Below are positions 61,568 through 64,000 of a DNA stretch of 64,000 nt, in pieces. The stretch lies in contig NZ_OY781884.1 of the NCBI RefSeq assembly GCF_963677155.1, positions 4,522,501 through 4,586,500 on the forward strand. Reading direction: 5' to 3'. Every line of letters starts with the position of its first letter. The first letter of the stretch is position 1. This stretch comes from an uncultured Draconibacterium sp. Its GTDB lineage: Bacteria > Bacteroidota > Bacteroidia > Bacteroidales > Prolixibacteraceae. A program made the position numbers and the translations under genes. Below the pieces are notes generated by a model. It was not told where the DNA came from. It saw nothing but the letters and a program-made list of their open reading frames with translations, and searched no databases.

Positions 61568-62581
61568 ATGCAATTAAGTTTTAAACCTTTTGAGCTTCAG
61601 TTAAAACATACTTTTACGCTGGCTACAAGTTCGCGTACAACCACGCCTGTAATGTTGGTTGAATTGAAACACGACGGATTAATTGGATATGGAGAAGCAT
61701 CTATGCCGCCTTATTTGGGTGAATCGCACGAAACAGTTGCCCGCTTTTTGAAAAAAGTGGACTTATCGGGTTTTAACGATCCGTTCCGCATGGATGAAAT
61801 CCTTGAATACGTTGATCAGTTGGAGCCGGGAAACCGTGCGGCAAAAGCCTGTGTTGATATTGCATTACACGATCTGGTGGGTAAGATATTGGGGCAACCG
61901 TGGTATAAAATCTGGGGATTAAAATCGGAAGACACGCCTTATACAACCTATACCATTGGTATCGATACGCGCGAAATGGTAATTGAAAAAACCAAAGAGG
62001 CTGCCGGGTTTAAAATGCTGAAGGTTAAAATGGGGCGCGATAACGACAAAGAACTGATTGAAACTATTCGTTCGGTTACCGATGTGCCTTTGTGTGTGGA
62101 TGTAAACCAGGGCTGGAAAGACAAACATGAGGCTTTGGAAATGATTCACTGGATGAATGAAAAAGGGATCGTTTTTGTAGAGCAGCCTATGCCCAAAGAT
62201 CAGTTGGATGATATGGCCTGGCTAACGGCACATAGCCCACTGCCAACCATTGCCGACGAAGCCTTTCAGCGAATTTATGATATACCGAAATTTAAAGATG
62301 TTTACTCCGGAATAAACATTAAGCTGATGAAAAGCACTGGTATGCGCGAAGCCAAAAAGATGATAGATGTAGCACGAGCACTTGATATGAATGTAATGAT
62401 TGGTTGTATGACCGAAACGTCGTGTGCTATTTCTGCAGCTTCTCAGTTGTCGCCACTTTGCGATTGGGCCGATCTTGACGGAGCTTTGCTGATAACCAAC
62501 GATGTATTTGATGGAATGAAAGTGATTGACGGCAAGGTTACTTTGTTTGATCTTCCGGGAATTGGCGTAGTTAGGAGCTAA
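61568..62581 (+). CDS. L-Ala-D/L-Glu epimerase
   Basis: A 337-residue enolase-superfamily enzyme converting L-Ala-D-Glu to L-Ala-L-Glu during murein recycling. Catalytic lysines are in GFKMLKVKMGRD and SGINIKLMKSTG; metal ligands in LCVDVNQGWKDK, VFVEQPMPKDQ and TIADEAFQ. It is directly downstream of the NlpC/P60 gene and closes the operon with a terminator shared with convergent murQ. It resembles YkfB/YcjG. Confidence 0.92.
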   Translation: MQLSFKPFELQLKHTFTLATSSRTTTPVMLVELKHDGLIGYGEASMPPYLGESHETVARFLKKVDLSGFNDPFRMDEILEYVDQLEPGNRAAKACVDIALHDLVGKILGQPWYKIWGLKSEDTPYTTYTIGIDTREMVIEKTKEAAGFKMLKVKMGRDNDKELIETIRSVTDVPLCVDVNQGWKDKHEALEMIHWMNEKGIVFVEQPMPKDQLDDMAWLTAHSPLPTIADEAFQRIYDIPKFKDVYSGINIKLMKSTGMREAKKMIDVARALDMNVMIGCMTETSCAISAASQLSPLCDWADLDGALLITNDVFDGMKVIDGKVTLFDLPGIGVVRS

Positions 62582-62597
62582 GGGCATATAGCATAAC

Positions 62598-62641
62598 AAA
62601 GAATCGTATATAGCTATAGCATCAGATATATACGATTCTTT
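62598..62641. terminator. Bidirectional terminator
   Basis: A perfect 15-bp stem, AAAGAATCGTATATA / TATATACGATTCTTT, between the convergent epimerase and murQ genes. Confidence 0.85.
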
Positions 62642-62666
62642 ATTTTTGTACAGATAGTAACCTGTA

Positions 62667-63488
62667 CTAAACCGGTTGATGTCCCTTTTTCTTGTAATTA
62701 TCGAGTACGTCCCGAACTGATCCGTGTAAAAGTAAAAGGCGTTTGGCTTCGTCAAACTCAATGCCTAGTTCATCAACGATCATTGTCGATCCGCGTTCAA
62801 CCAGTTTTTTATTGGTAAGCTGCATGTCAACCATTTTGTTGCCTTTTACGCGCCCCAGTTTTATCATCAGCGAGGTAGTTATCATATTCAGCACCATTTT
62901 CTGCGCTGTTCCGGCTTTCATACGTGTGCTTCCGGTTACAAATTCAGGGCCTACAATTGGTTCAATGGCGATCTTTGCCACTTTGGCAATTTCCGAGTTT
63001 GGGTTACAGGTAATGCAAGCGGTAAGTAAACCATTGATGTTGCCGTCTTGCAAAGCTCCAATAACGTATGGGGTGCCTCCTGAGGCTGCAATTCCAACAA
63101 TGGTGTCGCGTTCGTTAATCTGATACTTTTGCAGGTCTTCCCAACCACCGTGAATATTGTCTTCGGCAGCTTCAACAGCCTTGCGAATGGCGCGGTCGCC
63201 ACCGGCAATGAGGCCTATTACAACGCCATCGGGCATGCCATAGGTTGGTGGAATTTCTGATGCATCAAGAATCCCCAGTCGGCCACTGGTTCCTGCACCT
63301 AAATAAAACAGACGACCACCCGATTTTACGCGGTCAACAAGTTGGCTTACTAACTTTTCTATTTGTGGAATTTCTTTTTGTACGGCAAGATGAATTTTTG
63401 CATCCTCGTTGTTAATTCCGATTAACAGCTCTTCAACTGTCATTTGGTCGAGGTTGTCGTATAATGATGATGATTCTGTGACCCTCAT
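62667..63488 (-). CDS. murQ: N-acetylmuramic acid 6-phosphate etherase (MurQ)
   Basis: A 273-residue SIS-domain enzyme that cleaves the lactyl ether of MurNAc-6-P to give GlcNAc-6-P. Motifs include RLFYLGAGTSGRLGILDASEIPPTYG, GIAASGGTPYVIGAL and PEFVTGSTRMKAGTAQKMVLNMITT. It is slightly shorter than E. coli MurQ (about 300). The kinase-like gene upstream ends 6 bases before its start, so they form an operon. Confidence 0.95.
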   Translation of the reverse strand: MRVTESSSLYDNLDQMTVEELLIGINNEDAKIHLAVQKEIPQIEKLVSQLVDRVKSGGRLFYLGAGTSGRLGILDASEIPPTYGMPDGVVIGLIAGGDRAIRKAVEAAEDNIHGGWEDLQKYQINERDTIVGIAASGGTPYVIGALQDGNINGLLTACITCNPNSEIAKVAKIAIEPIVGPEFVTGSTRMKAGTAQKMVLNMITTSLMIKLGRVKGNKMVDMQLTNKKLVERGSTMIVDELGIEFDEAKRLLLLHGSVRDVLDNYKKKGHQPV

Positions 63489-63493
63489 TTTTC

Positions 63494-64000
63494 TTATATA
63501 TTGGTATGAAATTTTTTAAGTCCGTTTATCGGTTTGTCAATAATGTTTCCGATCTCTATTTTTCGGTTGAACGCGACTTCTTTAAGTAAATCTGAATAGT
63601 AGTACGCAATCGATCCTACAAAGTTTACCGTGTAATTTTGATAGTCGTTATAACGTTCAATATTCCTGAAAAAGAAATCGGTAAAACTTCTCTTTATCAG
63701 GTTTTGTACGTAGTTCTGATTTCTGTTTTTGCTTATAAATTCTGAAAATTTAGCCAGGTAGCGACTTGGGTACTCTTCTCGATAAACCGAGTTTAAAACA
63801 TCTGCTAGCTCAAGGTGCAGTTCGTTTTCTATTTTTTGTTTCAGGGTTTCGGGTACGGCACGTTTAAAGTAATCGTTTATAAGAAGTTTACCCAGATAGG
63901 CACCACTGCCTTCATCGCCCAAAATAAAACCCAAGGTAGGGACTTTGTCCACAATTTCGGAGCCATTATATAGGCACGAATTGGTTCCGGTGCCCAATAT
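63494..64000 (-). CDS. BadF/BadG-type sugar kinase, C-terminal part (runs off the window)
   Basis: The last ~168 residues of an ASKHA-fold kinase. LGTGTNSCLYNGSEIV and GFILGDEGSGAYLGKLLINDYFK are the phosphate/ribose-binding loops of the N-acetylglucosamine-kinase-like BadF/BadG group; NFVGSIAYYYSDLLKEVA is the C-terminal nucleotide loop. Directly upstream of murQ, it probably phosphorylates MurNAc and/or GlcNAc from recycled cell wall (MurK-like). The start lies outside the window. Confidence 0.85.
   Translation of the reverse strand: MLGTGTNSCLYNGSEIVDKVPTLGFILGDEGSGAYLGKLLINDYFKRAVPETLKQKIENELHLELADVLNSVYREEYPSRYLAKFSEFISKNRNQNYVQNLIKRSFTDFFFRNIERYNDYQNYTVNFVGSIAYYYSDLLKEVAFNRKIEIGNIIDKPINGLKKFHTNI

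Noticed and set aside
1-64000. tRNA or rRNA genes
   Set aside because: All larger intergenic gaps were read on both strands and no cloverleaf or rRNA-like sequence was recognised.

Overview
The window looks like a chromosome segment of a free-living anaerobic or facultative Bacteroidota, probably of the Marinilabiliales/Prolixibacteraceae type. This is inferred from the AT-rich DNA, promoters with the Bacteroidota TTTG / TAnnTTTG pattern, a PorE-like OmpA protein, SCxx lipoproteins, DUF5777 barrels, GH105/GH29 glycosidases and a Bacteroidota-type II-C CRISPR system. Species identity cannot be read from the sequence alone.

Layout. 1-0.7 kb: start of a MobB-like P-loop gene under a molybdenum-cofactor riboswitch, with a 264-bp MITE-like insertion between riboswitch and start codon. 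0.8-11.6 kb: an anaerobic electron-transfer cluster on the minus strand, with an FNR-type regulator, a perfect FNR box, a hexaheme lipoprotein, a monoheme lipoprotein, a DUF5777 outer-membrane barrel, a heptaheme membrane cytochrome, a cytochrome b, a NapC/NirT-type cytochrome, a tetraheme cytochrome and the CcsBA haem-attachment system. 12.1-20 kb: argB and a his operon (hisG, hisD, hisC, hisB, purU, a TlpA-like thioredoxin, hisH), controlled by a transcription attenuator with a His-rich leader peptide (HHGHH). A small GIY-YIG nuclease gene flanked by inverted palindromes sits between hisD and hisC. 20-28.8 kb: GH105 hydrolase, LytTR regulator, beta-propeller lipoprotein, short SSB, CAP-domain protein, an ABC ATPase remnant and a 588-residue protein of unknown function.

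29-37.9 kb: a complete type II-C CRISPR locus with a divergent tracrRNA, cas9, cas1, cas2 and an array of 16 repeats and 15 spacers. It is colonised by a REP family and its RAYT transposase: six full REP copies and one half copy lie within the locus, one of them in frame inside the RAYT gene, plus one unknown helical-protein gene. 37.9-52.8 kb: housekeeping and envelope genes (threonylcarbamoyladenylate synthase, UPF0316 protein, RF3, GNAT, ovothiol synthase OvoA, class-I amidotransferase-like hydrolase, SPFH protein, thioesterase, PorE-like OmpA protein, TonB receptor, dipeptide epimerase). 53-57.4 kb: ilvD-ilvB-ilvN behind a Leu-rich leader and terminator. 57.5-64 kb: GH29 fucosidase, then a peptidoglycan-recycling group (FadR/GntR regulator, NlpC/P60 peptidase, Ala-Glu epimerase, MurQ, BadF-type sugar kinase) with a shared operator in front of the regulator and the peptidase.

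The most unusual material is in the mobile-DNA and RNA layer: three different short-repeat systems (the MITE, the GIY-YIG palindrome unit with a gene-free copy at 44.3 kb, and the REP/RAYT system inside the CRISPR locus), one riboswitch, two attenuators and a tracrRNA. No tRNA or rRNA genes were seen.
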